Positions 1-6,406 are shown, counted from the stretch's first letter. The stretch: 10,406 bases of DNA from Christensenella sp. UBA7868 (GCA_002501285.1 DLSG01000019.1:1-10406), one strand, 5' to 3'. Notes: a model not told the origin generated them from the sequence alone. Numbers and translations are program-made.

Positions 1-511
1 TATCACCTAATTTTGTAATGTAAGTTTTGTTTGCGAGTTTGCCTTTAAAAAAGAATTTGCCTATTTTAATGTTGCCAAAACTGTCAATGTATTTTACATC
101 ATAAAAATTGTAACCTAAAATGTTTAAAAATGGATTTATATAAAACAAATCATTTTTTATATAAACAATGCCAATTAAAAAAATTATTATTAAAAAAATT
201 ACAAACATACTTATCTTTTCAAGTTCAAAAGTTAATGCGAACAAAACAAAAAGAGAAAAATAACCCAAAAAATGTTGTTCGGTTATGCTTGAATGTTGAA
301 TAATTCTTATCTTTACAATTTCGCCATCAGTTTTTTCCACAAGCCAAAGGCCAAGAAGTCCTAAAATTATTAATAACAACATTAGACATAATGAAATTGT
401 GTTTAACACATTAAAAGTTAAATTATTGTTAATAATTTCAATTAAAAGCTTTGTTATAATCAAACAATAAAGTGGAATAAAGGCACTTAAATATAAAAAT
501 ATTTTTTTCAT
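1..511 (-). CDS. Multi-pass membrane protein, cut by left edge (3' end missing)
   Basis: An open frame runs from ATG at 509-511 to the window edge, giving 170 codons with no stop. About four hydrophobic helices are visible (roughly residues 4-26, 36-58, 80-96 and 99-118). A more polar C-terminal part follows, beginning with NPFLNILGYNFYDV at 126-139. No Shine-Dalgarno site precedes the ATG. I do not recognise the protein with confidence. The four-helix layout, the FIPLY start and the NP-L-GY motif after the last helix recall small membrane proteins of accessory loci, including the KwaA type of Kiwa defence systems, but that is only an impression. It is separated from the next gene by that gene's terminator, so it is probably a separate unit. 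The partner gene that would help identify it would lie to the left of the window. Confidence 0.75.
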   Translation of the reverse strand, partial: MKKIFLYLSAFIPLYCLIITKLLIEIINNNLTFNVLNTISLCLMLLLIILGLLGLWLVEKTDGEIVKIRIIQHSSITEQHFLGYFSLFVLFALTFELEKISMFVIFLIIIFLIGIVYIKNDLFYINPFLNILGYNFYDVKYIDSFGNIKIGKFFFKGKLANKTYITKLGD

Positions 512-521
512 AATTTTATTA

Positions 522-537
522 TTACAAATTTTTGTAA
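522..537. promoter_or_regulatory. Inverted repeat upstream of the left-edge membrane gene
   Basis: TTACAAA and TTTGTAA arms separated by 2 nt lie 11 nt upstream of the ATG at 511, in its leader or promoter. This could be an operator. In such AT-rich DNA it could also be chance. Confidence 0.2.
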
Positions 538-620
538 ATTTATAATATTTAATATAAATGCTATAATTCTGTTTAGGTTTTAAATTAAAATATTTCTATT
601 ATTTCCATGATTGTTTAAAT

Positions 621-655
621 AATAAAAAAACAGAAAGTAATATTGCTTTCTGTTT
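621..655 (-). terminator. Rho-independent terminator of the 687-1340 gene
   Basis: Ten-base arms AAACAGAAAG and CTTTCTGTTT (628-637 and 646-655) enclose an 8-nt loop. On the minus strand the hairpin is followed by a run of seven or more T. It lies about 30 nt beyond the stop codon of the minus-strand exported protein. Confidence 0.85.
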
Positions 656-686
656 AAAAATTTTTATTAAAATTTTATTTTACGTT

Positions 687-1340
687 CTACGCACCTGTTC
701 CATAAGTAGTAGTCCATTCTTCTGGGGCAGTAGTCCAAACTTCACTTGCTGCACCATTAGCATATTGGATTGCTTCTACTTGGAAAGAAACAGAATAAAC
801 TTTATTAGCATCGGCGTTAGTTAGTTCTTTTGGAACGGTAATTTCTGAACAGAAATCAACTGAACCGCCTGCTTCAAGTGTTCCGTTATAATAGTAATAA
901 TTGTCGTCACCAGCCACCCATTTGTCACTTGTTGTGGCAGAAACTGGAAGACTTGCAGAACCTGTGTTTGTTAATGTTAATTTACATCTTAAAACACATT
1001 TGCTTGTGCTTGCAGGAGCGGAAACACCAATAGGTTGAGTGTATTTTGTTCCTGGCATAGCAGCGCCCGAGAAAGTTAAACTTTCAACACTTGCTCCACC
1101 TTGCGTAATATTAATGTTTACAGGGTCGCCAAGGGTAATGTTACCAGTTGCTGTTTGATTTGCAGAGAAGAACGCTGCGGTTAATCCCAAAATTAAACTT
1201 AACCCTAAAAGAACGGATAAAGTAATGATTGCAACGGTTGAAGCACCACGATTTTTTCTAGTGTTCACTGCTACAACTTTTTTGTTTTCTCCGCCTTTTT
1301 TATTAATACTAGGTTTACTGTTATTGCTGTTATTGTCCAT
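687..1340 (-). CDS. TasA/camelysin-like (SipW-type signal) exported protein
   Basis: This 217-residue protein has a polar, Lys-rich N-terminus, a hydrophobic segment at about 34-56, and AAFFSANQTATGNITLGD directly after it. That layout matches the family of SipW-processed TasA/camelysin proteins, which form surface fibres or are exported proteases, so cleavage near residue 55 is likely. The mature part has an MPG turn at 95-97, DDNYYYY at 145-151, VEAIQ at 188-192 and TAPEEW at 204-209, which recur in the next two plus-strand genes. Three cysteines (115, 119, 164) fall in the exported part. The ATG is preceded by AGGAGG with 5-nt spacing, and the gene ends in its own terminator. Its base composition is visibly richer in G and C than its neighbours. 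Together these suggest an abundant, monocistronic product. No SipW-type peptidase is in the window. Family assignment is by motif; the fibre role is inference. Confidence 0.8.
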   Translation of the reverse strand: MDNNSNNSKPSINKKGGENKKVVAVNTRKNRGASTVAIITLSVLLGLSLILGLTAAFFSANQTATGNITLGDPVNINITQGGASVESLTFSGAAMPGTKYTQPIGVSAPASTSKCVLRCKLTLTNTGSASLPVSATTSDKWVAGDDNYYYYNGTLEAGGSVDFCSEITVPKELTNADANKVYSVSFQVEAIQYANGAASEVWTTAPEEWTTTYGTGA

Positions 1341-1371
1341 ATTTTCCTCCTTTTTAATTTGTTAATTTTAG

Positions 1372-1381
1372 TTTTGCAAAA
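1372..1381. promoter_or_regulatory. TTTTGCAAAA palindrome near the start of the 1340 transcript
   Basis: A perfect 10-bp palindrome overlaps the downstream edge of the predicted -10 box for the minus-strand exported gene. It shares the core TTTGCAAA with the palindrome at 1422-1435, with centres 52 bp apart, or about five helical turns. It is a candidate operator; no binding protein is known. Confidence 0.3.
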
Positions 1382-1408
1382 TAAAAGAGAAATATACATT
1401 TTTAACAA
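1380..1408 (-). promoter_or_regulatory. Candidate promoter for the exported protein gene at 1340
   Basis: On the minus strand, TTGTTA (1403-1408), a 17-nt spacer and TTTATT (1380-1385) give 4/6 matches in each box. Transcription would start near 1373, about 30 nt before the ATG. It is the best match in this gap, but moderate. Confidence 0.35.
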
Positions 1409-1421
1409 GAATTTATTTTTG

Positions 1422-1435
1422 ATATTTGCAAATAT
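1422..1435. promoter_or_regulatory. ATATTTGCAAATAT palindrome before the 1444 gene
   Basis: A perfect 14-bp palindrome lies immediately upstream of the plus-strand gene and overlaps its possible -10 box TATTAT (1433-1438). It is paired with the TTTTGCAAAA site at 1372-1381. It may be an operator controlling both divergent genes. Confidence 0.35.
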
Positions 1436-1443
1436 TATATATA

Positions 1444-2010
1444 GTGAAAAGATTAATAAAAGAAAATAAAGATCTAATAATTATTCTGGCAATAATAACT
1501 ATTGTTATTATTTTTATGTTTACAATATCTTTTACACTATCTTTTTTCAAAAAACAGATTGATTCTTCGGGTGAGATAACTTTGGGCGAACTTGATTATA
1601 ACATTTTAATAAATTATGATACTTCAAATGACATAATGCCAGGAGATGATGTAGAATTAAACATTAAGGTTGAAAATAAAGTAAAAAATAAACCAAATCT
1701 TGTTCCTTTCTATTTTAGATTTGAAATTTTAAATGGAAGCGAAGAATATGCGCCTAGTTTAATCACACTTTCAAATTCTGATGATTATATTTATGATGGT
1801 AATTTTTGGTATTATAAACATAAAGTATTAAAAAATGAAACTGCAAATCTTTTAAAATCTATTCATATTGACGAAGAATTAACACAAAATGAAAGCCAAT
1901 ATTTTGATATTCAAATTTTAGTTGAGGCGGTTCAAAGTGAATATGGGGCATATAAAGATGTGTTTGAAGATGCGCCTGAAGAATGGAAAACGTTTATAGA
2001 AAATAACTAA
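1444..2010 (+). CDS. Membrane-anchored TasA/camelysin-like protein
   Basis: The protein has 188 residues from GTG at 1444, or 194 from an in-frame TTG at 1426. Neither start has a Shine-Dalgarno site. I prefer GTG because it gives a basic start (KRLIKENKD), and the TTG lies inside a palindrome. A single hydrophobic helix (about 11-34) is followed by SFFKKQIDSSGEITLGE, the same layout as AFFSANQTATGNITLGD in the divergent neighbour. MPGDD, a YDGNFWYY block, VEAVQ and DAPEEW then follow in the same order as in that protein and in the next gene. There is no Ala-X-Ala at the helix end, so it may stay membrane-anchored. It is about the same size as the 217-residue paralogue but AT-rich like the background, which suggests a minor component. 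Membership in the family is well supported by the shared motifs; function is inferred. Confidence 0.72.
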   Translation: MKRLIKENKDLIIILAIITIVIIFMFTISFTLSFFKKQIDSSGEITLGELDYNILINYDTSNDIMPGDDVELNIKVENKVKNKPNLVPFYFRFEILNGSEEYAPSLITLSNSDDYIYDGNFWYYKHKVLKNETANLLKSIHIDEELTQNESQYFDIQILVEAVQSEYGAYKDVFEDAPEEWKTFIENN

Positions 2011-2016
2011 AAATGC

Positions 2017-2046
2017 TTTACTTTATTTATTTTTTTAATATATAAT
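2017..2046 (+). promoter_or_regulatory. Candidate promoter for the 2089 gene
   Basis: TTTACT (2017-2022), an 18-nt spacer and a perfect TATAAT (2041-2046) precede the TTG start by about 42 nt. The leader would carry the AAGGAGA ribosome site. The gene may therefore be transcribed independently of the upstream paralogue. Confidence 0.45.
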
Positions 2047-2088
2047 TAATAATAATTACAAAAGATTTAGAAAAAGGAGAGTTTAACT

Positions 2089-3033
2089 TTGACGGAAGAT
2101 AAAAATAAATTAAATAATACGCAAAACAAATCGGCAAGCAAACCAGCATCTCCATCGCCAGCGGGTGCTAGCCCAAAATCTCCAATAAACAGTCCAAAGC
2201 CTGGTACAATAGGTGGCACAAAAAAGCCTGTAAATGTTTCTCCAACAGGGGCTAAACCACAAGAGGCTCCAAAGCCAACATCACCAAAACCAGTAGGGGC
2301 AAAACCACCTTTAAAAAACACAAAGTCAGGTGGCGTTAAACCAGGTCAAACTGCTGGTGCAAAACCCAGTGACAGACCAAACATAAAAACTGTTGATGCA
2401 ACAAATATTGATGTAAAACAAGACAATACTGAAAATAAAAAGAAAAGAAAAAAATGGTTGTTGTTGCTATTGCTTCTTCTATTAATTGGTGCAGTTGTAG
2501 GTGTGTCTATTTATTTCATGACAAGAATTCCAGCAACCGATATTCATTTTTCTATAATTACAGAGACTTATTTTAACAACACCAAACAAGATTCAATGGG
2601 TGAAGAAGAAACCGAACTTCCTCCTTATATGCCAGGTGATACTTTAGATGCTGGATTAACAATTAAAATTATAAATGATAAGGGCGTAATCCTTGACAGC
2701 GAAAAAGTATTTTTAAGATTTAAAATTGAAGTTTTTGTTGATGACAATTATGTTGCTGGATTGTTTGACCCAGAATTTGAACGCTTAAAAGATTGGACCT
2801 ATGGCACAGATAATTATTTTTACTATAATTATTTTTGTTACGGAAATGAATCGTTTAAAGCTTTTTCTTTTTTAGATTTTGTTGCGGATAGAAACAACAA
2901 TGTTTTAAATGGAAAACATGCACAAATTGTTTACACTGTTGAAATTTTGGAAGGACATTATTCTGCAATAAGTTCAGAATGGAACACTGCTCCAAACAAA
3001 TGGAAACCAGTAAAACGTCCAGGAACAAAATAA
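2089..3033 (+). CDS. TasA-like membrane protein with Pro/Lys-rich cytoplasmic tail
   Basis: This 314-residue protein starts at TTG. The start is fixed by AAGGAGA at 2074-2080, 8 nt upstream. Residues 15-98 are low-complexity and rich in Pro, Lys, Ser, Gly and Ala, with recurring GAKP, GVKP and SPKP units. KKKRKK (117-122) then precedes a leucine-rich transmembrane helix (123-144). The basic cluster predicts that the tail is inside and the C-terminal half outside. The outer half carries MPGD (181-184), FLRFKIEV, DNYFYYNYF (241-249), VEILEG and WNTAPNKW (298-305), matching the block order of the two neighbouring proteins. No cleavage site is visible, so it is probably anchored. It may be a base or assembly subunit that carries a cytoplasmic interaction tail; that role is inference. 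The lipoprotein gene follows after 97 nt with no terminator between them. Confidence 0.72.
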   Translation: MTEDKNKLNNTQNKSASKPASPSPAGASPKSPINSPKPGTIGGTKKPVNVSPTGAKPQEAPKPTSPKPVGAKPPLKNTKSGGVKPGQTAGAKPSDRPNIKTVDATNIDVKQDNTENKKKRKKWLLLLLLLLLIGAVVGVSIYFMTRIPATDIHFSIITETYFNNTKQDSMGEEETELPPYMPGDTLDAGLTIKIINDKGVILDSEKVFLRFKIEVFVDDNYVAGLFDPEFERLKDWTYGTDNYFYYNYFCYGNESFKAFSFLDFVADRNNNVLNGKHAQIVYTVEILEGHYSAISSEWNTAPNKWKPVKRPGTK

Positions 3034-3069
3034 AAGATTTAAACTAAATAAAAAGATTTAAACTAAATA
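3032..3069. repeat. Two adjacent 19-bp direct repeats
   Basis: The unit AAAAGATTTAAACTAAATA occurs at 3032-3050 and again at 3051-3069 without mismatch. It begins inside the stop codon of the preceding gene. It looks like a simple tandem duplication. Confidence 0.9.
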
Positions 3070-3071
3070 AA

Positions 3072-3101
3072 TTGAAATAAGAAAATAGCAAATAATAATA
3101 T
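3072..3101 (+). promoter_or_regulatory. Candidate promoter for the lipoprotein gene
   Basis: TTGAAA (3072-3077, 5/6 match), an 18-nt spacer and TAATAT (3096-3101, 4/6 match) lie just after the tandem repeat and about 30 nt before the ATG. Read-through from the upstream gene is equally possible. Confidence 0.3.
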
Positions 3102-3130
3102 ACAATAGAAAATGATAGGGGCGAAGATTG

Positions 3131-4471
3131 ATGAAAAAATTATTTAAAATTTTATGTAGCATAATAATTTTAGTTGGTGGCAGTGTAATGCTTGTTGCTT
3201 GTGGAAGCGCCCCAATTGTTTTATCCGAGCCTCTAACAGTTGGTTGGACAAACGCAGGGGATAGGAACGAAGAAACTGGCGATTTTGAAAATAATAAATA
3301 TATGCTTGTTACAGATAAAAACAGATATGCTAGTGGTTATGAATTTTTCTTAACCGATAGTGCAAATTACGAAAATTATGAAGAATATGTTTCTCTTGGG
3401 ATTGTTGAAACAAACTATCTTGATGTTACAAGCAAAATAGACCGACAAAAAGAATATCATTTTTATGTTAGATATATCGGAACTGGAAGATATGCAAACT
3501 CAATAAATTCAAAAATTGCAGTAATAGAACCTGAAATTGTAAAAGTTGATACGCCTTATCTTCAAATTAATGAAACCGAACTTCATTGGTTTAGAATACA
3601 AAATGCTAATGGTTATGAAATTTATGAAACCATAGTAGATAGCGAAAATAATATTATTCAAAACAAAACAAAAATTGCAAACCTAAATTCTACAACATAT
3701 TCTTACAATTTTTCAGCAAGGCTTTTAGATAAAAAAGCGCCTTACTATAAATATCAATATCAAATTAGAGCGCTAGCCTCTGGAAATTACTCGAACTCTG
3801 ATTTTAGCACTATAAACAAAAACGCAGAATATGTTAAACAAATCACACTTGACAAAGCAAAAAATATAAACATAGATTTTGATACAAAAGTTTTAACTTT
3901 TGATAAAGTTGAATATTGCACAAATTATGAAATAAAAGTTTTCAAAACAGGATATGAAAAAACTGTTTATAGTCAAACAAATTCTTTAAATCTTTTAAAT
4001 GCTGGTGTAGATTTTTCAAGTTTTGAAACTTATAAATTTACTGTTAAAGCAAAAGAAAGTGATGTTATTAAATATACTGCGGGTGATGTTAGTGACGACT
4101 ATGAAAAAGCGTTAACAACAAAATTTGAAGCCCCTTCATCAATTGCTGCGCTTCAAACAGGAGATAGAGTTACAATCAATTGGTTAAAAAGTAGCGTTTC
4201 AACTGGAAGCGGGGATATTGAAGCCCAAAGTTACACAGTGACTGTTGTAATAGACGGCGAACAAAAATCTTTTCTAGTTAGCGAAAATAACTTTTTAACA
4301 CTTACTTTTGAAGATTTATTCTCTCAATCAATACTATCCGAAAACAAAGAAATAGAGATAAAAGTTAAAGCAAATGCAATAAGCGAGTATATAAAAGAAA
4401 GTGACGATGGAATTTATCACGATTCCGCTGATGAAACGATTACAAAGTTTGTTGTGGTTAAAAATGGTTAA
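3131..4471 (+). CDS. Lipoprotein with about four fibronectin-III-like domains
   Basis: The protein has 446 residues from ATG at 3131. A TTG one codon upstream is less likely. AGGGG at 3117-3121 is a weak ribosome site. The N-terminus is a lipoprotein signal, a basic start, a hydrophobic core and LVAC, with Cys24 the predicted lipidated residue. The rest is four beta-rich segments (roughly 35-112, 118-212, 220-310 and 318-440) with the pattern of fibronectin-III folds: a Trp or Phe in an early strand (LTVGWT, LHWFRI, LTFDKV, VTINW), then GYEFF, GYEIYE or YEIKVF, then YHFYVR, YQYQIRA or YKFTVKA. No catalytic motif is visible. It would sit on the outer membrane face as an adhesin or scaffold. 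It follows the TasA-like genes on the same strand, so it may take part in the same surface structure (inference). A strong terminator follows it. Confidence 0.75.
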   Translation: MKKLFKILCSIIILVGGSVMLVACGSAPIVLSEPLTVGWTNAGDRNEETGDFENNKYMLVTDKNRYASGYEFFLTDSANYENYEEYVSLGIVETNYLDVTSKIDRQKEYHFYVRYIGTGRYANSINSKIAVIEPEIVKVDTPYLQINETELHWFRIQNANGYEIYETIVDSENNIIQNKTKIANLNSTTYSYNFSARLLDKKAPYYKYQYQIRALASGNYSNSDFSTINKNAEYVKQITLDKAKNINIDFDTKVLTFDKVEYCTNYEIKVFKTGYEKTVYSQTNSLNLLNAGVDFSSFETYKFTVKAKESDVIKYTAGDVSDDYEKALTTKFEAPSSIAALQTGDRVTINWLKSSVSTGSGDIEAQSYTVTVVIDGEQKSFLVSENNFLTLTFEDLFSQSILSENKEIEIKVKANAISEYIKESDDGIYHDSADETITKFVVVKNG

Positions 4472-4518
4472 AAAAATATGTATGTATTTAATCATTAAAA
4501 ATACATCAAATAAATAAA

Positions 4519-4549
4519 AAAACACTCAACGATTTGTTGAGTGTTTTTT
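4519..4549. terminator. Bidirectional rho-independent terminator
   Basis: Twelve-base arms AAAACACTCAAC (4519-4530) and GTTGAGTGTTTT (4536-4547) enclose a 5-nt loop. T-rich tracts lie on both strands. It separates the convergent lipoprotein gene (plus) and the two-helix membrane protein gene (minus). Confidence 0.9.
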
Positions 4550-4576
4550 CTTATAAATTAATAAAATTTCATTTAC

Positions 4577-5026
4577 TTATGCGTTTTGTAAGTTTTCTTT
4601 TTCTACATTTTCAGATTCTTTTTTAATATTTTCTTTATAAGCATTCAAAGTAATTTGTCTGTTAATGTCTTCTAATTTGTCTTTGCAAACCATTTTAATT
4701 TTTTCTACATCTTTTTTCGCTTTTGAAAATAATACAGAAACTATGGTAATAGGCACAAGTATTGCGGCGATAATTAAAATTGTTTCAACAAGGTTTCTTG
4801 GAGTGCCATTATAAATAAAGCCAAGTATGTTTCTAGCAATACAAAGACCTATACCAAATCCGCCAATATAAGATATTGCATAATAAAGAATCTTTTTTAA
4901 TTTTAATTTTTCTGTTTCTTCGCAATTAGTCATTGCCAAAGCAACCTCTTTCTTGAAATCTTGAAGTTCGCTTGAACTTAAATTTTCCAAATTTTTTTGT
5001 TCAATGTAAGATAAATTTGTTTTCAT
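4577..5026 (-). CDS. Two-helix membrane protein of unknown function
   Basis: The protein has 149 residues from ATG at 5026. AAAGGAA (5033-5038) with 6-nt spacing decides this start over an in-frame ATG further upstream. Residues 1-45 are charged and likely helical. Two hydrophobic segments follow (about 46-71 and 79-100), separated by a short polar turn NGTPRN. A charged, coiled-coil-like tail then runs from 101 to the end, rich in Lys and Glu. Both tails are probably cytoplasmic, giving a hairpin topology. I do not recognise a family. It lies downstream of ychF on the same strand, with a good promoter of its own in the gap and no clear terminator after ychF. Both separate transcription and read-through are therefore possible. 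Confidence 0.7.
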   Translation of the reverse strand: MKTNLSYIEQKNLENLSSSELQDFKKEVALAMTNCEETEKLKLKKILYYAISYIGGFGIGLCIARNILGFIYNGTPRNLVETILIIAAILVPITIVSVLFSKAKKDVEKIKMVCKDKLEDINRQITLNAYKENIKKESENVEKENLQNA

Positions 5027-5052
5027 AAAAATTCCTTTAATTTTTTTATTTA

Positions 5053-5081
5053 AGTTTATCACTACTTTAAGCATAAGTCAA
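5053..5081 (-). promoter_or_regulatory. Promoter for the 149-residue membrane protein
   Basis: On the minus strand, TTGACT (5076-5081, 5/6 match), a 17-nt spacer and TAAACT (5053-5058, 4/6 match) predict a transcript start near 5046. This leaves a leader of about 20 nt containing the AAAGGAA ribosome site. Confidence 0.6.
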
Positions 5082-5132
5082 TAGTGGTTAGAAAATAATT
5101 TAATTTTTTATTAATTTTTAAACTTTTATGTT

Positions 5133-6224
5133 TTAAACATTAAAGCGGAAAAGAATAACATCATTATCACTTACAACATAATCTTTGCCTTCAATTCTAA
5201 CTTTGCCTTTTTCTTTTGCTTTAACGAAATTGCCCGCTTCCATTAAATCGTCGTAACTTACAATTTCTGCCTTAATAAAACCTTTTTCAAAGTCTGTGTG
5301 TATTTTCCCTGCCGCTTGTGGGGCTTTTGTTCCTTTTTTAATTGTCCACGCTCTAACTTCTTTTTCTCCAGCAGTTAGATAACTGATAAGACCTAGCGTG
5401 TCGTAACTTGTTTTAACAAGTTTATCAAGTCCGCTTTCAGTTATGCCAAGTTCTTCTGAAAACAATTTTTTATCTTCATCGCTTAAACTTGCAAGTTCTT
5501 CTTCTACTTTTGCACACAAAACAATCATTTTAGAGTTTTGTTTTTCAGCAATTTCTTGAACAGTTTTTACATACTTATTGTATTCTTTACCAATATCATC
5601 TTCGCCAATGTTGGCAACATAAATAACGGGTTTGCTAGTTAGTAAGAAAAATCCTTTAACAACTTCATTTTCTTCTTCTGTAAAATTTAATAATCTAACA
5701 GGGTTCCCGCTTGTTAAAGTTTCCTTTAAACGTCTTAAAAGACTTAGTTCAAGTTCTGTTCCAGGACCACCAACTCTAGCGTTTTTTTCCGCCTTTTCAA
5801 GCCTTTTATCTACAGTTTCTAAATCTGCCATAATTAATTCATAATCAATTATTTCAATATCTCTTTTTGGATCTACACTATTTTCAACATGAACAATTTT
5901 TTCGCTATCAAAACATCTAACAACATGACAAATGGCATCAACTTCACGAATATGACTTAAAAATTTGTTTCCAAGTCCATCACCCTTGCTTGCTCCTTTT
6001 ACTAATCCTGCAATATCAACAAATTCAATAACCGCAGGTGTAATTTTAGTGCAAGAATAAAGTTTTGCAAGATTTTCTAGCCTATAATCAGGAACGCTAA
6101 CCATTCCTACATTTGGCTCAATTGTGCAAAATGGGTAATTTGCACACTCTGCACCTGCTTTTGTAATTGCGTTAAATAAAGTGCTTTTTCCAACATTTGG
6201 AAGCCCAACAACGCCTAATTTCAT
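5133..6224 (-). CDS. ychF: Ribosome-binding ATPase YchF (OLA1/Obg family)
   Basis: The protein has 363 residues, the usual YchF length, from ATG at 6224. AGGAGA at 6231-6236 sits 6 nt upstream. A longer reading from GTG at 6299 would begin inside the tRNA gene and is rejected. The P-loop GLPNVGKST is at 7-15, and the G3 motif DIAGL at 70-74 is followed by VKGASKGDGLGNKFL. NIGE (205-208) is the NxxE form of the nucleotide-specificity motif that makes this family bind ATP rather than GTP. A C-terminal TGS domain spans about 278-361. YchF is a cytoplasmic ATPase that binds the ribosome and affects translation and stress responses. All motifs are intact. The gene lies just downstream of tRNA-Gln on the same strand with no visible promoter between them, so it is probably expressed from the tRNA promoter. 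Confidence 0.97.
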   Translation of the reverse strand: MKLGVVGLPNVGKSTLFNAITKAGAECANYPFCTIEPNVGMVSVPDYRLENLAKLYSCTKITPAVIEFVDIAGLVKGASKGDGLGNKFLSHIREVDAICHVVRCFDSEKIVHVENSVDPKRDIEIIDYELIMADLETVDKRLEKAEKNARVGGPGTELELSLLRRLKETLTSGNPVRLLNFTEEENEVVKGFFLLTSKPVIYVANIGEDDIGKEYNKYVKTVQEIAEKQNSKMIVLCAKVEEELASLSDEDKKLFSEELGITESGLDKLVKTSYDTLGLISYLTAGEKEVRAWTIKKGTKAPQAAGKIHTDFEKGFIKAEIVSYDDLMEAGNFVKAKEKGKVRIEGKDYVVSDNDVILFRFNV

Positions 6225-6252
6225 AATATTTCTCCTATAAAAATTAAATAAT

Positions 6253-6272
6253 AAAAGTGCTTTCGCACTTTT
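6253..6272 (-). terminator. GAAA-capped hairpin abutting the tRNA 3' end
   Basis: Eight-base arms AAAAGTGC and GCACTTTT enclose a tetraloop that reads GAAA on the minus strand. The T-rich stretch ATTATTTAATTTTT follows. The hairpin begins at the last base of the encoded CCA of tRNA-Gln and ends 16 nt before the ychF ribosome site. It could be a leaky terminator, an RNase landing structure, or both. Confidence 0.6.
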
Positions 6273-6347
6273 GGTTGGAGTGGTAGGACTTGAACCCACG
6301 AAATGTCGGAATCAGAATCCGATGCCTTACCGCTTGGCTACACTCCA
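6272..6347 (-). tRNA. tRNA-Gln (anticodon CUG), CCA encoded
   Basis: The minus strand folds into a full cloverleaf. The acceptor arms are TGGAGTG and CACTCCA, the D arm contains AGCGGTAAGGC, and the anticodon arm TCGGA-TTCTGAT-TCCGA has CTG at 6313-6315. The T arm contains GGGTTCAAGTCC. The discriminator base A is followed by a genomically encoded CCA (6272-6274). The anticodon reads CAG, and the body resembles bacterial tRNA-Gln. ychF follows on the same strand. Confidence 0.95.
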
Positions 6348-6356
6348 TCTGATATT

Positions 6357-6385
6357 ATTTTAAACTTAAAAACAATTTTTGTCAA
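6357..6385 (-). promoter_or_regulatory. Strong promoter of tRNA-Gln (and probably ychF)
   Basis: On the minus strand, a perfect TTGACA (6380-6385), a 17-nt spacer and TAAAAT (6357-6362, 5/6 match) place the transcript start near 6350, just ahead of the tRNA 5' end at 6347. It is the best vegetative promoter in the window. Confidence 0.85.
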
Positions 6386-6406
6386 TAAAAAATATGTTAA
6401 ATAAAT

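Noticed and set aside
2067..2321. Minus-strand open frame of 84 codons rich in Gly and Phe
   Set aside because: It is the antisense shadow of the Pro/Lys-rich tail of the plus-strand gene, which has its own ribosome site and matching downstream domain.
4482..4506. AT-only stem (ATGTATTT/AAATACAT) after the lipoprotein gene
   Set aside because: It is a weak hairpin without a T-run, beside a much stronger terminator at 4519-4549, and is expected by chance in AT-rich DNA.
4334..4525. Minus-strand open frame of 63 codons
   Set aside because: It overlaps the lipoprotein gene and runs through the bidirectional terminator, with no ribosome site.
5632..5844. Plus-strand open frame inside ychF
   Set aside because: It is antisense to a clearly conserved gene, with low-complexity Ser/Leu composition typical of a shadow frame.
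6225..6299. Longer ychF reading starting at GTG 6299
   Set aside because: It would translate the tRNA and hairpin. The ATG at 6224 has an AGGAGA site and gives the family's normal N-terminus and length.
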